A stretch of DNA of 64,000 nt, taken from the NCBI RefSeq assembly GCF_002042965.1, contig NZ_MZNT01000011.1:62001-126000 (forward strand). The letters are read 5' to 3'. This stretch comes from Paenibacillus sp. 32352. GTDB lineage: Bacteria > Bacillota > Bacilli > Paenibacillales > NBRC-103111. The position numbers were made by a program, and so were the translations under genes. The notes below the pieces were generated by a model. It worked only from the letters and a program-made list of their open reading frames with translations. It did no database searches and was not told where the DNA came from. Below are positions 33,087-41,476 of this stretch, in pieces; the first letter of the stretch is position 1, and the number at the start of each line of letters is the position of its first letter.

Positions 33087-34409
33087 ATGGATTTGTTCTC
33101 ATTGGCGGCAGAGCAGAATCAGACAGGCAAGCTGCTTGCAGACCGGATGAGGCCGGTTACGCTTAATGAATATATAGGTCAAGAGCATATTGTGGGACCG
33201 GGCAAGCTGCTCCGGCGGGCCATTGAGGCGGATCAGGTGACCTCCATCCTGCTCTATGGCCCTCCAGGAACAGGGAAGACGACGCTGGCTCATATTATAT
33301 CTCATGCGACGCAGGGGGCGTTCGTGAAGCTGAATGCGGTCGACGCTTCGGTGAAGGACGTCCGGGATGTGATTGAACAGGCCAAAACGAACAAGGAGCT
33401 GTATGGACGTAAAACCATTCTGTTCCTCGACGAGGTTCACCGTTTCAACACCTCCCGCCAGGATGCGCTGCTGCCTGCCGTGGAGCAGGGAATCATTGTC
33501 TTTATCGGTGCGACGACGGAGAACCCGTTCCACCATGTCAACGGGGCGCTGCTGTCCCGTTCGACGCTTTTCGAGCTGCATGCGCTGACGCATGAGCATT
33601 CCCTCATGGCGCTGAGGCGTGCGCTCAGCGATCGTGAACGCGGCCTCGGCATGCTGCCGATCGAGGCCGATGAAGACGCGCTCTCGCATTTGGCGCAGAT
33701 GGCCGGCGGAGATATCCGCCGCGCGCTCAATGCGCTCGAGCTTGCCGCGCTTACCACCCCGCCTGCTGAGGACGGGGCGGTGCGCGTGACGCTTGCGGTC
33801 GCCGAGGAGTCGATCCGGCGCCGCATCGTGAAGGCCGACGAGTCGACGCAGTACGACGTCCTGTCGGCCTTCCACAAAAGCGTGCGCGGCTCCAGCGACG
33901 CCGCGCTGTTCTGGTTCCTCTATGCCGTCGAGAAGCTCGGCATGGATCCGATGACCTTCCTGCGGCGTCTGATCGTCGCATCCAGCGAGGATATCGGGCT
34001 GGCCAATCCCCAAGCCATGGTGCAGGCCGTATCCGCCATGGACGCCTACCACAAGATTGGCTGGCCCGAATCGAAGTACGTGATCGCTCAGGCGATCCTG
34101 TTCGCAGTAGAGAGCCCCAAATCGAACGCCATCCCGATGGCGATCAGCAGGGTGATGGCCGCGTTCGACGCTATCGGCTCGGCAGAGGTGCCTATGCATC
34201 TCCGGGATACGCATTACGCCGGCGCGGAGAAGCTCGGGCATAAGGGATATAAATATCCCCACGATTACCCGGGTCATTATGTGGAGCAGCAATATGTGCC
34301 CGGGCCGCTGATCGGTCAGCATTTTTATGAAGCGTCTCAGCAGGGTATGGAAGATAAGATCAGGCATAATCAGGAGCTTCGCAGAAATAACAGAGGCCCT
34401 TCCCGATAG
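33087..34409 (+). CDS. rarA: Replication-associated recombination protein A
   Basis: A 440-aa clamp-loader-like AAA+ ATPase (YrvN/MgsA) acting at stalled forks. Walker A GPPGTGKTT, Walker B ILFLDEVHRF, sensor 1 GATTENPFHHVN and the C-terminal tetramerisation domain (LPHDYPG-type KYPHDYPGHYVEQQYVPG) are visible. The ATG at 33087 follows AAAGGT. The middle (33.6-34.0 kb) is noticeably more GC-rich than its surroundings. In B. subtilis it directly follows yrvM (tcdA); here 11 kb separates them. Confidence 0.95.
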   Translation: MDLFSLAAEQNQTGKLLADRMRPVTLNEYIGQEHIVGPGKLLRRAIEADQVTSILLYGPPGTGKTTLAHIISHATQGAFVKLNAVDASVKDVRDVIEQAKTNKELYGRKTILFLDEVHRFNTSRQDALLPAVEQGIIVFIGATTENPFHHVNGALLSRSTLFELHALTHEHSLMALRRALSDRERGLGMLPIEADEDALSHLAQMAGGDIRRALNALELAALTTPPAEDGAVRVTLAVAEESIRRRIVKADESTQYDVLSAFHKSVRGSSDAALFWFLYAVEKLGMDPMTFLRRLIVASSEDIGLANPQAMVQAVSAMDAYHKIGWPESKYVIAQAILFAVESPKSNAIPMAISRVMAAFDAIGSAEVPMHLRDTHYAGAEKLGHKGYKYPHDYPGHYVEQQYVPGPLIGQHFYEASQQGMEDKIRHNQELRRNNRGPSR

Positions 34410-34431
34410 CACGGGAAGCTTGATGAACAGC

Positions 34432-34468
34432 AAAAACGGCCGAATGATGCTTTTTTCGGCCGTTTTTG
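34432..34468 (+). terminator. Terminator of rarA
   Basis: AAAAACGGCCGA ... TCGGCCGTTTTT, a 12-bp perfect stem with a T run, 23 bp after the stop. Confidence 0.9.
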
Positions 34469-34616
34469 CCCAATGGTTCAAGCCTTTATACGTTATCTTC
34501 ACGATTTTTGGGCATAGCACACCGTTTGACTGTATAGCTTATTAATATATAATTTACAATATAAACCAAAGGGGAGGTGTACCTATTCACCTTTAAACGG
34601 GGGAATAGGGAACGTA

Positions 34617-35960
34617 TTGATGGATGGTGACCCGTTACCCGCGATATGGAATTTTAGTCTCGTGTTATTTCTGGTGCTATTGAACGGCTTCTTCGTGGCT
34701 GCTGAGTTTGCCATGGTCAAAGTCCGCAACAGCCGCATTGACGCGCTGGTGCAGGAAGGAAACCGGAACGCCAGATTCGCCAAGACCATCGTGAGCAACA
34801 TGAACGGTTACTTATCGGCCTGCCAGCTGGGCATCACGCTAGCCTCATTAGCGCTGGGCTGGATAGGCGAGCCCGCGATCGCCAGGCTTCTTGAGCCGGC
34901 GCTGCGTCCGCTGCAGCTTTCCGCTGCGGTTATTCATACGATCTCCTTTGTCATCGCTTTTACGATCATAACCGCCTTTCACATCACGCTGGGAGAACAA
35001 TTCCCCAAAACCTACGCCATCCGCATGTCAGAGAGAGTTACTTTGCTGTCTGCCGGACCTCTCATTTTATTTTACAAGCTCATGTACCCTCTGATCTGGT
35101 TTTTAAACGGCACCTCGAACTGGATGCTTCGCAAAGCGGGGATTGAGCCAGCAGATGAACACCATACCGTACACACCGAGGAAGAAATTCGTGTTCTGAT
35201 GAAGGAGAGCAACAAGAGCGGTTTTATCGACAATACCGAATTCACCCTCGTAGACAATATTTTTGATTTTGCGGAGACCAACGCCCGTGAGATCATGATT
35301 CCGAGAACTGAGATGATCTGCCTGTACGCGGACCTGTCCTACGAAGAAAACCGGATGATCGCTATTACCGAAATGCATACCCGATATCCGGTCTGCAATC
35401 CGGACAAAGATAATATTATCGGCTTTGTCCACATCAAGGATTTGCTGAAATCCGACCAGGACATCGATCAGATTCTCAGTATCGTTCGCCCCATCACCAA
35501 AGTGCCCGAATCGATGCAAATCAGCGCGCTATTGAAGCTCATGCAGAAGAAAAAGACTCAAATGGCCCTATTGATCGACGAATACGGAGGAACCTCTGGC
35601 CTCGTAACGTTCGAGGACATCATTGAAGAAATCGTCGGAGAGATTCAGGATGAGTTTGACGAGGAGCGTCCGCAAATCGAAAAAAAGGACGATGTGACGC
35701 ATTCCATTGACGGACGTTTGCTTATTGAAGAAGTGAACAGCTATTTCGGATTGGAGATTGAATCAGACGATTATGATACAATCGGCGGCTGGGTCTATTC
35801 CCAAGTGGAAATGCCCCCTAGAAAAAGCCAGCGTATCCGCTATGATGACCATTATGATTTTATTATCGACGAAACGGATCAGCTTCGCATTTCGAGAATT
35901 GTGGTGAAAAAGAGAGGGAAAGGGCATCCTCACTCGGAGAACCCGTCTGTCAGCATATAG
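34617..35960 (+). CDS. CNNM/CorC-family transporter with CBS domains
   Basis: A 447-aa (446 from ATG) membrane protein of the hemolysin-C/CNNM group, linked to Mg2+ homeostasis. Four hydrophobic segments in the first 145 residues form the DUF21 domain (LNGFFVAAEFAMVKVRNSRID, GYLSACQLGITLASLALGWIGEPAI). A CBS pair follows (REIMIPRTEMICLYADL, MALLIDEYGGTSGLVTFEDIIEEIVGEI), then a CorC/HlyC domain. Start is TTG 34617 or ATG 34620 after AGGGAA. A second strong site AAAGGGGAGGTG at 34568 has no suitable start codon and is partly paired with CACCTTT. Confidence 0.9.
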   Translation: MMDGDPLPAIWNFSLVLFLVLLNGFFVAAEFAMVKVRNSRIDALVQEGNRNARFAKTIVSNMNGYLSACQLGITLASLALGWIGEPAIARLLEPALRPLQLSAAVIHTISFVIAFTIITAFHITLGEQFPKTYAIRMSERVTLLSAGPLILFYKLMYPLIWFLNGTSNWMLRKAGIEPADEHHTVHTEEEIRVLMKESNKSGFIDNTEFTLVDNIFDFAETNAREIMIPRTEMICLYADLSYEENRMIAITEMHTRYPVCNPDKDNIIGFVHIKDLLKSDQDIDQILSIVRPITKVPESMQISALLKLMQKKKTQMALLIDEYGGTSGLVTFEDIIEEIVGEIQDEFDEERPQIEKKDDVTHSIDGRLLIEEVNSYFGLEIESDDYDTIGGWVYSQVEMPPRKSQRIRYDDHYDFIIDETDQLRISRIVVKKRGKGHPHSENPSVSI

Positions 35961-36049
35961 CATAGGAGAAAATCTCACAAAGTAAAGCCTTGGCTTCGAG
36001 GCCGAACCAGGTAGGTACCTTACGGGGGAAATCCTGAAATTAATACATT

Positions 36050-36093
36050 CAAAGAAAGGTCACCTTATGGTTTCCCATAAAGTGACCCTTTTT
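36050..36093. terminator. Bidirectional terminator (transporter / mnmA)
   Basis: AAAGGTCACCTTATG - GTTTCC - CATAAAGTGACCCTTTTT is a long near-perfect stem between the convergent transporter and mnmA genes, with T runs on both strands. Confidence 0.85.
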
Positions 36094-36113
36094 GTCCCTT
36101 CCAACCGGCAATG

Positions 36114-37199
36114 TTAAGGAATCATGACATCGATGGTAGCTCCGCCGAGACATTCTTCCCCGTTATAGAACACGACGGATTGTCCGGGAGTAATTGCTTT
36201 TTGCGGCTGATCGAAAGTGACCTCACAGGTACCGTCTTTGCCGAAAGCAACCGTGACTCCTTGGTCAGGTTGGCGATAACGGAATTTAGCCGTGCAGCGA
36301 ATGGGGGATTCAGGCAGCTTGCCGCTGATCCAATTGAGATCCGTTGCACGCAGCCCGCTCGAGTACAGGCTTGGATGCTTTTCGCCTTGAACGACATACA
36401 AAATATTGTTCTCCAGGTCCTTGGAGGCGACGAACCAAGGCTCACCGCTGCCGGAGCCTCCGATGCCGAGCCCTTGCCGCTGGCCGAGCGTATAATACAT
36501 CAGGCCGTCATGACGCCCTTTCAGCTCGCCTTCCAGCGTGCGCATATCTCCAGGCTTTGCAGGCAAGTAGCCGCTCAGAAACTCCTTGAAGTTACGCTCC
36601 CCGATAAAGCATACACCGGTGCTGTCTTTTTTCTTGGCGGTGGCTAGACCTGCTTTTTCCGCGATAGCACGAACTTCCGGCTTCGGCAGATGGCCGATAG
36701 GGAACATGGCCTTGGACAGCTGGTACTGATTCAACGCATTCAGGAAGTACGTCTGATCCTTATTGCTGTCTACCCCGCGGAGCAGGCGGAAGAGCCCGTC
36801 CTTTTGCTCGACTCTTGCATAATGGCCTGTCGCAATATAATCGGCGCCAAGCTCCAGAGCTTTTTGCAAAAATTCACCGAACTTGATTTCGCGGTTGCAC
36901 ATCACGTCGGGATTCGGCGTTCTTCCTTTGCGGTATTCATCCAGGAAATACTGAAACACCTTGTCCATGTATTGTTTCTCAAAATTTACCGTATAATAGG
37001 GAATACCGATTTGATCGCATACTCGGCGAACGTCCTCCGCATCTTCTTCTGCGGTGCAGTGACCGAATTCGTCGGTATCATCCCAGTTTTTCATGAAAAC
37101 GCCGATAACCTCGTAGCCCTGCTCCTTCAACAGGAGTGCGGAAACGGAAGAATCGACTCCGCCGGACATACCGAGGACGACACGTGTTTTACTATTCAT
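36114..37199 (-). CDS. mnmA: tRNA-specific 2-thiouridylase
   Basis: A 361-aa enzyme that puts sulfur on U34 of Lys, Glu and Gln tRNAs, using sulfur from a cysteine desulfurase. PP-loop GMSGGVDSSVSALL, catalytic Cys101 in NPDVMCNREIKF and Cys197 in STGVCFIGER are present. ATG at 37199 follows GGAGGGG. In B. subtilis it lies after iscS (yrvO) on the same strand; here it is divergent from cymR-iscS with its own promoter. Confidence 0.97.
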   Translation of the reverse strand: MNSKTRVVLGMSGGVDSSVSALLLKEQGYEVIGVFMKNWDDTDEFGHCTAEEDAEDVRRVCDQIGIPYYTVNFEKQYMDKVFQYFLDEYRKGRTPNPDVMCNREIKFGEFLQKALELGADYIATGHYARVEQKDGLFRLLRGVDSNKDQTYFLNALNQYQLSKAMFPIGHLPKPEVRAIAEKAGLATAKKKDSTGVCFIGERNFKEFLSGYLPAKPGDMRTLEGELKGRHDGLMYYTLGQRQGLGIGGSGSGEPWFVASKDLENNILYVVQGEKHPSLYSSGLRATDLNWISGKLPESPIRCTAKFRYRQPDQGVTVAFGKDGTCEVTFDQPQKAITPGQSVVFYNGEECLGGATIDVMIP

Positions 37200-37349
37200 G
37201 CGGGTTACCCCTCCTTACAGCTTGTTCGACCTTAAGCTCGAAGCAGCCGGCAATTTCAGGCTGTTCAAGTTGATTCGTTCCGGCATCTGACGAGTATCAT
37301 CAGAGCTTAGGAAAGTCGTATCTCTTGTATTATACATAGGTTTATTCGA

Positions 37350-37377
37350 ATAATAAAATATTTCATGAATATGTCAA
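37350..37377 (-). promoter_or_regulatory. Sigma-A promoter of mnmA
   Basis: On the minus strand, TTGACA (37377-37372), a 16-bp spacer and TATTAT (37355-37350). It lies back to back with the cymR promoter region; a weaker TTTACT ... TATAAA pair before cymR is near 37394-37422. Confidence 0.7.
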
Positions 37378-37458
37378 GTTTTTTCTCCCACTTTACTGGG
37401 TTTTATGTTACGATATAAAGGATACCAAAATGTATGAAATGTAAATGAGGTGCTTTAT

Positions 37459-37878
37459 TTGAAAATTTCTACCAAAGGCCGTTACGGATTAACCATCATG
37501 ATGGAATTGGCTACCCGATATGGTGAAGGCCCTACCTCTTTGAAAAGTATTGCCGAGAAGCACCAGCTCTCCGAGCATTATCTGGAGCAATTGGTTGCGC
37601 CTTTACGGAATGCGGGCTTGGTTAAAAGTATTCGCGGCGCTTATGGGGGATATATATTATCGAAAACTGCGGAAGACATTTCCGCGGGCGATGTGATTCG
37701 GGTGCTTGAGGGTCCGATCAGCCCGGTCGACTTTACCGAAGAAGATGATCCGGCCAAACGCGACCTGTGGGTTCGTATCCGCGACAGCATTGCCGAGGTT
37801 CTCGACTCTACGTCTTTGCAGGACCTGATATCCTATAAGGATGAAGGACAAAACGATAATTATATGTTCTACATATAA
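37459..37878 (+). CDS. cymR: Cysteine metabolism repressor CymR (Rrf2 family)
   Basis: A 139-aa winged-helix repressor, nearly the same length and sequence as B. subtilis CymR, from KISTKGRYGLTIMMELA through HYLEQLVAPLRNAGLVKSIRGAYGGYIL to VLEGPISPVDF and the end NYMFYI. It has no Cys triad, so it is not an Fe-S sensor like IscR; CymR works with CysK and O-acetylserine. The start is TTG at 37459, 7 bp after GAGGTG; the in-frame GTG at 37450 overlaps that site. iscS follows 17 bp later. Confidence 0.95.
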   Translation: MKISTKGRYGLTIMMELATRYGEGPTSLKSIAEKHQLSEHYLEQLVAPLRNAGLVKSIRGAYGGYILSKTAEDISAGDVIRVLEGPISPVDFTEEDDPAKRDLWVRIRDSIAEVLDSTSLQDLISYKDEGQNDNYMFYI

Positions 37879-37895
37879 TCTAACGGAGCACGGAT

Positions 37896-39044
37896 ATGAC
37901 GTTTATTTACTTCGATCATGCTGCGACAACGCCGGTTCATCCGGAGGTTGTCGAGGCTATGCTGCCCCTATATACACAAACTTTCGGGAACGCCTCCAGT
38001 ACACATAGCGCAGGAAGAGAAGCCCGTTCCGTTATCCATCAGTCGCGGGATACATTAGCTTCCTTTATCGGCTGCGCGCCTTCCCAAATTATTTTCACAA
38101 GCGGTGGAACAGAAAGCGATAATATGGCTTTGTTTGGTGCTGCCTATGCCAGGGCATCTGAAGGGAAGCACATTATTACAACCCAAGCCGAGCATCATGC
38201 CGTGCTGCATGCCTGCGAGCATCTGGAACGGCAGGGCTTTGAGGTTACTTATTTGCCTGTCGACATCACCGGACGCGTGCGTATTGCGGATGTAGAGCAA
38301 GCGATTCGCCCGGATACCATATTGATAAGCATTATGTACGCTAATAATGAAGTCGGAACGATTCAGCCCATTACGGAAATCGGTATGATGGCACGGGAGC
38401 GCGGCATTTACTTTCATGTGGATGCTGTGCAGGCGCTCGGAAATATCCGTATGGATTTGAGCCGTCTTCCGGTTGATTTCATGAGCTTTTCCGCACATAA
38501 GATTAATGGCCCCAAAGGAATCGGAGCGCTGTACGCAGCTAATAGAACAAGAATAGAGCCTCTTCTGTATGGAGGCAATCAGGAGCGCAAGCGCCGTCCT
38601 GGAACAGAGAACGTCGCCGCCATCGCGGGTTTCGCCAAAGCGGTCCAAATCTTGAGTCAGGACATGTATGAAAAGCAACAAAACTTGGAAAAACTACGTA
38701 ACGAGATGATTTCGAGGGTTCAACAACAGCTCGGCAGCGAGCAGGCTGTGGTAAACGGACATCCTACAGAGCATGTTCCCCACATCCTGAATATGAGCTT
38801 TCCGGGTGTGTCGACGGAAACTATGCTGATGAATTTGGATCTCGAGGGAATAGCGGCCGCCAGCGGCTCCGCTTGTACTTCAGGGTCCCTGGAAGTATCT
38901 CACGTTTTGAAGGCTATGGATCTTCCCGAGGAGCGGATGGCTTCCGCAATACGTTTTAGCTTCGGCCGCGGAAATACATTGGAACAAATTGAAACGGCAG
39001 CTCAAAAAATTGCAACCATCGTAAACCGAGTCCGTAGTACATAG
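37896..39044 (+). CDS. iscS: Cysteine desulfurase (IscS/YrvO type)
   Basis: A 382-aa PLP enzyme that strips sulfur from cysteine and passes it to MnmA and other acceptors. It shows YFDHAATTP, the TSGGTESDN phosphate loop, His100/His101 region (QAEHHAVLHAC), the Schiff-base Lys202 in SFSAHKINGPKG, and the catalytic Cys327 in GSACTSGSLEVSHVL. It is in one operon with cymR, 17 bp apart. Confidence 0.96.
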   Translation: MTFIYFDHAATTPVHPEVVEAMLPLYTQTFGNASSTHSAGREARSVIHQSRDTLASFIGCAPSQIIFTSGGTESDNMALFGAAYARASEGKHIITTQAEHHAVLHACEHLERQGFEVTYLPVDITGRVRIADVEQAIRPDTILISIMYANNEVGTIQPITEIGMMARERGIYFHVDAVQALGNIRMDLSRLPVDFMSFSAHKINGPKGIGALYAANRTRIEPLLYGGNQERKRRPGTENVAAIAGFAKAVQILSQDMYEKQQNLEKLRNEMISRVQQQLGSEQAVVNGHPTEHVPHILNMSFPGVSTETMLMNLDLEGIAAASGSACTSGSLEVSHVLKAMDLPEERMASAIRFSFGRGNTLEQIETAAQKIATIVNRVRST

Positions 39045-39089
39045 TAAACAAATGTTTATTTAACTAGCTGCTTCAGGAGGAAGTCTCCA

Positions 39090-39611
39090 TTGAAAAGAGC
39101 GCGTGACGTGATCGGTTTGCCGATATTTTGCGTACAATCCGGTAAGCAGGTAGGTACGGCCAAAGATTTACTGCTCGGCGACGCTTGGCAGGTTGAAGCC
39201 GTACTTCTGGAGACGAAACATTGGTTTGCCGCTCCAAGCTGCGTTATGTGGAAAGATGTTATCGCTTTGGGCGAGGACGCCATTACGATTGAACATGAAG
39301 AAGTTATCAGCCGTCTGGATGAAGAGCAAAGCTATACCTCATTGGTTAACGGAGACAGGAAATTAAAGGGCATGCCCGTCTTAACGATAAACGGTCAGCA
39401 GCTAGGTATCGTTGACGATGTTTATTTGGATCAAAATAGGGGTAAAAAGGTAATAGGCTACGAATTGACAGAAGGTTTTATCTCCGATTTGAAGGAAGGG
39501 CGCAAATGGCTTCCTTTGCCTGATTCCGTTACTGTAGGTAAAGACGCGATTATCGTACCCGTTCACTGCAATGATACATTGGAGGAAAGTATAATACCAA
39601 TTGAAGAATAG
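39090..39611 (+). CDS. PRC-barrel domain protein (YrrD-like)
   Basis: A 173-aa protein with two PRC-barrel units: MKRARDVIGLPIFCVQSGKQVGTAKDLLL and KLKGMPVLTINGQQLGIVDDVYLD. The start is TTG at 39090, 9 bp after CAGGAGG. B. subtilis yrrD encodes a comparable protein in the same neighbourhood. The precise function is unknown; the fold is often used in RNA- or membrane-associated assemblies. Confidence 0.82.
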   Translation: MKRARDVIGLPIFCVQSGKQVGTAKDLLLGDAWQVEAVLLETKHWFAAPSCVMWKDVIALGEDAITIEHEEVISRLDEEQSYTSLVNGDRKLKGMPVLTINGQQLGIVDDVYLDQNRGKKVIGYELTEGFISDLKEGRKWLPLPDSVTVGKDAIIVPVHCNDTLEESIIPIEE

Positions 39612-39621
39612 GGTGATTCAG

Positions 39622-39819
39622 ATGCTACGTTGTCCAAATTGCAATTCCAAAGATATCGGCAAAATCGGCTCCCATCAGTTTTATTGCTGGGGATGCTTCA
39701 TTGAGCTGACGGTGAACGGTGAAAAAATGTCCGTCTATCAGGTTGAAGAAGACGGAACGCTCAGTTCCCTTGATGATTTATTTTTCGAAGAAGAAATGCC
39801 TCAAGTCCATGCCAACTAA
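39622..39819 (+). CDS. Small zinc-ribbon protein (65 aa)
   Basis: ATG at 39622 follows AGGGTGA. CPNC (residues 4-7) and CWGC (about residues 21-24) form a Cys4 zinc ribbon; the C-terminal half is acidic (VEEDGTLSSLDDLFFEEEMPQ). It lies 10 bp after the PRC-barrel gene and before a terminator. Function is unknown; RNA or protein binding is possible. Confidence 0.8.
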   Translation: MLRCPNCNSKDIGKIGSHQFYCWGCFIELTVNGEKMSVYQVEEDGTLSSLDDLFFEEEMPQVHAN

Positions 39820-39850
39820 CCCGTCGGTTAGAGCTTAGACAAACGACATA

Positions 39851-39887
39851 CGGCCGGTCTCAGCGTTTTGCTGGGGCCGGTCTTTTT
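39851..39887 (+). terminator. Terminator of the cymR-iscS-PRC-zinc-ribbon operon
   Basis: GGCCGGTCTCAGC - GTTTT - GCTGGGGCCGG followed by TCTTTTT. Confidence 0.85.
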
Positions 39888-40143
39888 GTGCCGTGAATTT
39901 ATAAGATTTCAGGGCATCAACTCGCAAAGTAACGTAAATCAGCTTCGATGCATAGCCCTCGCTTTGTGGTTCTATTGTTCGCGATAGGTATATTGTGGAC
40001 GTCGTGTTATTAACCATTGTATTCTGCAGCATTCAAGATATGATCGCCTCAGGCACAATTGTCGGGTGTCTAGGATTAAGATTCCAGGGTTGTACATATA
40101 CTGTAAGAGTAGGAAAGAACGTGCTCCGAGGCAGGTGATCCGC
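39888..40143 (+). other. Intergenic region before the AI-2E-type permease gene
   Basis: About 255 bp after the terminator. I see no open frame with a ribosome site, no long repeat and no clear promoter; TTGTACATATACTGT near 40092 is the only promoter-like stretch. Confidence 0.3.
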
Positions 40144-41214
40144 ATGGAACGATTTTATAAGAGCCATCTGTTTACGGTTCTTGTTTATATATTGCTGAGC
40201 TTATTGATCCTATTCTTTTTGCTGCAAATTCGTCCCATGATCGTGGCGATCTACGGCTTCCTCAAAGAAATTCTGGCTCCGTTTATAATAGCAATGATCA
40301 TTTCATATGTGCTGAATCCGGTCGTTTCCCTGCTGAACGCGAGGAAGGTGCCCAGAACGGTCGCCGTGCTGCTCATTTATGCAGTGTTCATACTATCGAC
40401 CACCGTCGTGCTGATGAATGTGATTCCCATGTTTATGAGCCAGTTGGCGCAGCTGAATAACCATTTGCCTCAGCTGGCTATGAAAGCCCAAGGGTTCGTG
40501 GACGGAATGAATAGCGTGCAATTTTTGCCCGACAGCGTACGTACTGGGATCAACCAGTCGCTGGCGAAGCTGGAAAACGGCATTTCGTTAGCCATTTCGC
40601 AGTATATAGACGGAATTGGAAGCACGATTAATATGGTATTTATCGCTTTCATTATTCCGTTCCTGGCGTTCTACATTCTCAAGGATTTTCAGCTTATCGA
40701 GAAGACGGCTTTGGCTATCGTGCCGAAAGCCAAGCGTAAGCAGGTCGTGACACTGCTCGTTGAAATGGACACGGCGCTCGGTAACTATATCCGAGGTCAA
40801 TTTCTCGTATGCATGATAGTCGGGGTATTGGCTTATATCGGTTATTGGATCATCGGGATGCCTTATGCGCTGCTACTGGCGCTGGGGGTAGCGATATTTA
40901 ATATTATCCCGTATTTGGGACCTTTTTTCGGGGCTGCACCGGCCATCATCATGGCTGCGACCATTTCCTTGAAAATGGTGCTGATGGTCGTTATCGTCAA
41001 TGCCATTTGCCAAATCCTGGAGGGGAATGTTATTTCCCCGCAGGTGGTAGGAAGGTCGCTCAAAATGCATCCTCTGGTCATTATATTCGCCTTGCTGGTA
41101 GGCGGCGAGCTGGCCGGTGTGATCGGGCTGATCCTGGCAGTTCCTTTCTTCGCGGTCATGAAGGTGATCCTGCAGCATGTGTTAATGTACTACATCCACC
41201 GCAGAACGACTTAA
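40144..41214 (+). CDS. AI-2E/UPF0118 family permease (YrrI-like)
   Basis: A 356-aa protein with about seven to eight membrane spans, among them LFTVLVYILLSLLILFFLLQI, FIIAMIISYVLNP, MVFIAFIIPFLAFYILKDF and LLVGGELAGVIGLILAVPFFAVMKVIL. The family motif region NIIPYLGPFFGAAPAIIM is clear. ATG at 40144 has AGGTGA upstream. B. subtilis yrrI lies at the same place before alaS. Despite the family name, the transported substrate is not established; some members are Na+/H+ antiporters. Confidence 0.88.
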   Translation: MERFYKSHLFTVLVYILLSLLILFFLLQIRPMIVAIYGFLKEILAPFIIAMIISYVLNPVVSLLNARKVPRTVAVLLIYAVFILSTTVVLMNVIPMFMSQLAQLNNHLPQLAMKAQGFVDGMNSVQFLPDSVRTGINQSLAKLENGISLAISQYIDGIGSTINMVFIAFIIPFLAFYILKDFQLIEKTALAIVPKAKRKQVVTLLVEMDTALGNYIRGQFLVCMIVGVLAYIGYWIIGMPYALLLALGVAIFNIIPYLGPFFGAAPAIIMAATISLKMVLMVVIVNAICQILEGNVISPQVVGRSLKMHPLVIIFALLVGGELAGVIGLILAVPFFAVMKVILQHVLMYYIHRRTT

Positions 41215-41323
41215 CATTCTTTTTGCATAATGGCAGAAATTTTTGGAACCATTGTTGGGTTGATGCGTATTACCATAAGCGCTGAAAAATAAGCGGTACA
41301 AGTGCATATGCATATGTTTTTTG

Positions 41324-41355
41324 GAGGAGCCTGTCACCAAGGGCTCCTTTTTGCC
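41324..41355 (+). terminator. Terminator after the permease gene
   Basis: GGAGGAGCC ... GGCTCCTTTTT, about 110 bp downstream of the stop codon. Confidence 0.7.
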
Positions 41356-41383
41356 GTTTTCAGGCTTACGGTAAGTACTTCGC

Positions 41384-41461
41384 AAACTAAGTTGTGCTTA
41401 CGAAGCAAGTTTTCTATCGAAAACTAAGTAGTGCTTACGAAGTAAGTTTGCTTCGCAAACT
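41384..41461. repeat. 29-bp direct repeat and hairpins
   Basis: AAACTAAGT-GTGCTTACGAAG-AAGTTT occurs at 41384-41412 and 41421-41449 with two base changes (T/A and C/T). It is followed by the perfect inverted repeat AAGTTTGC-TTC-GCAAACTT (41443-41461). CTTACGAAGTAAG inside the second copy is also a hairpin. The block ends at the ribosome site of the next gene. Confidence 0.85.
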
Positions 41462-41476
41462 TTAAGGAGGGTCAAC

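Noticed and set aside
33099..34520. 473-aa minus-strand open frame inside rarA
   Set aside because: Antisense shadow in the GC-rich part of rarA; it also runs through the rarA terminator.
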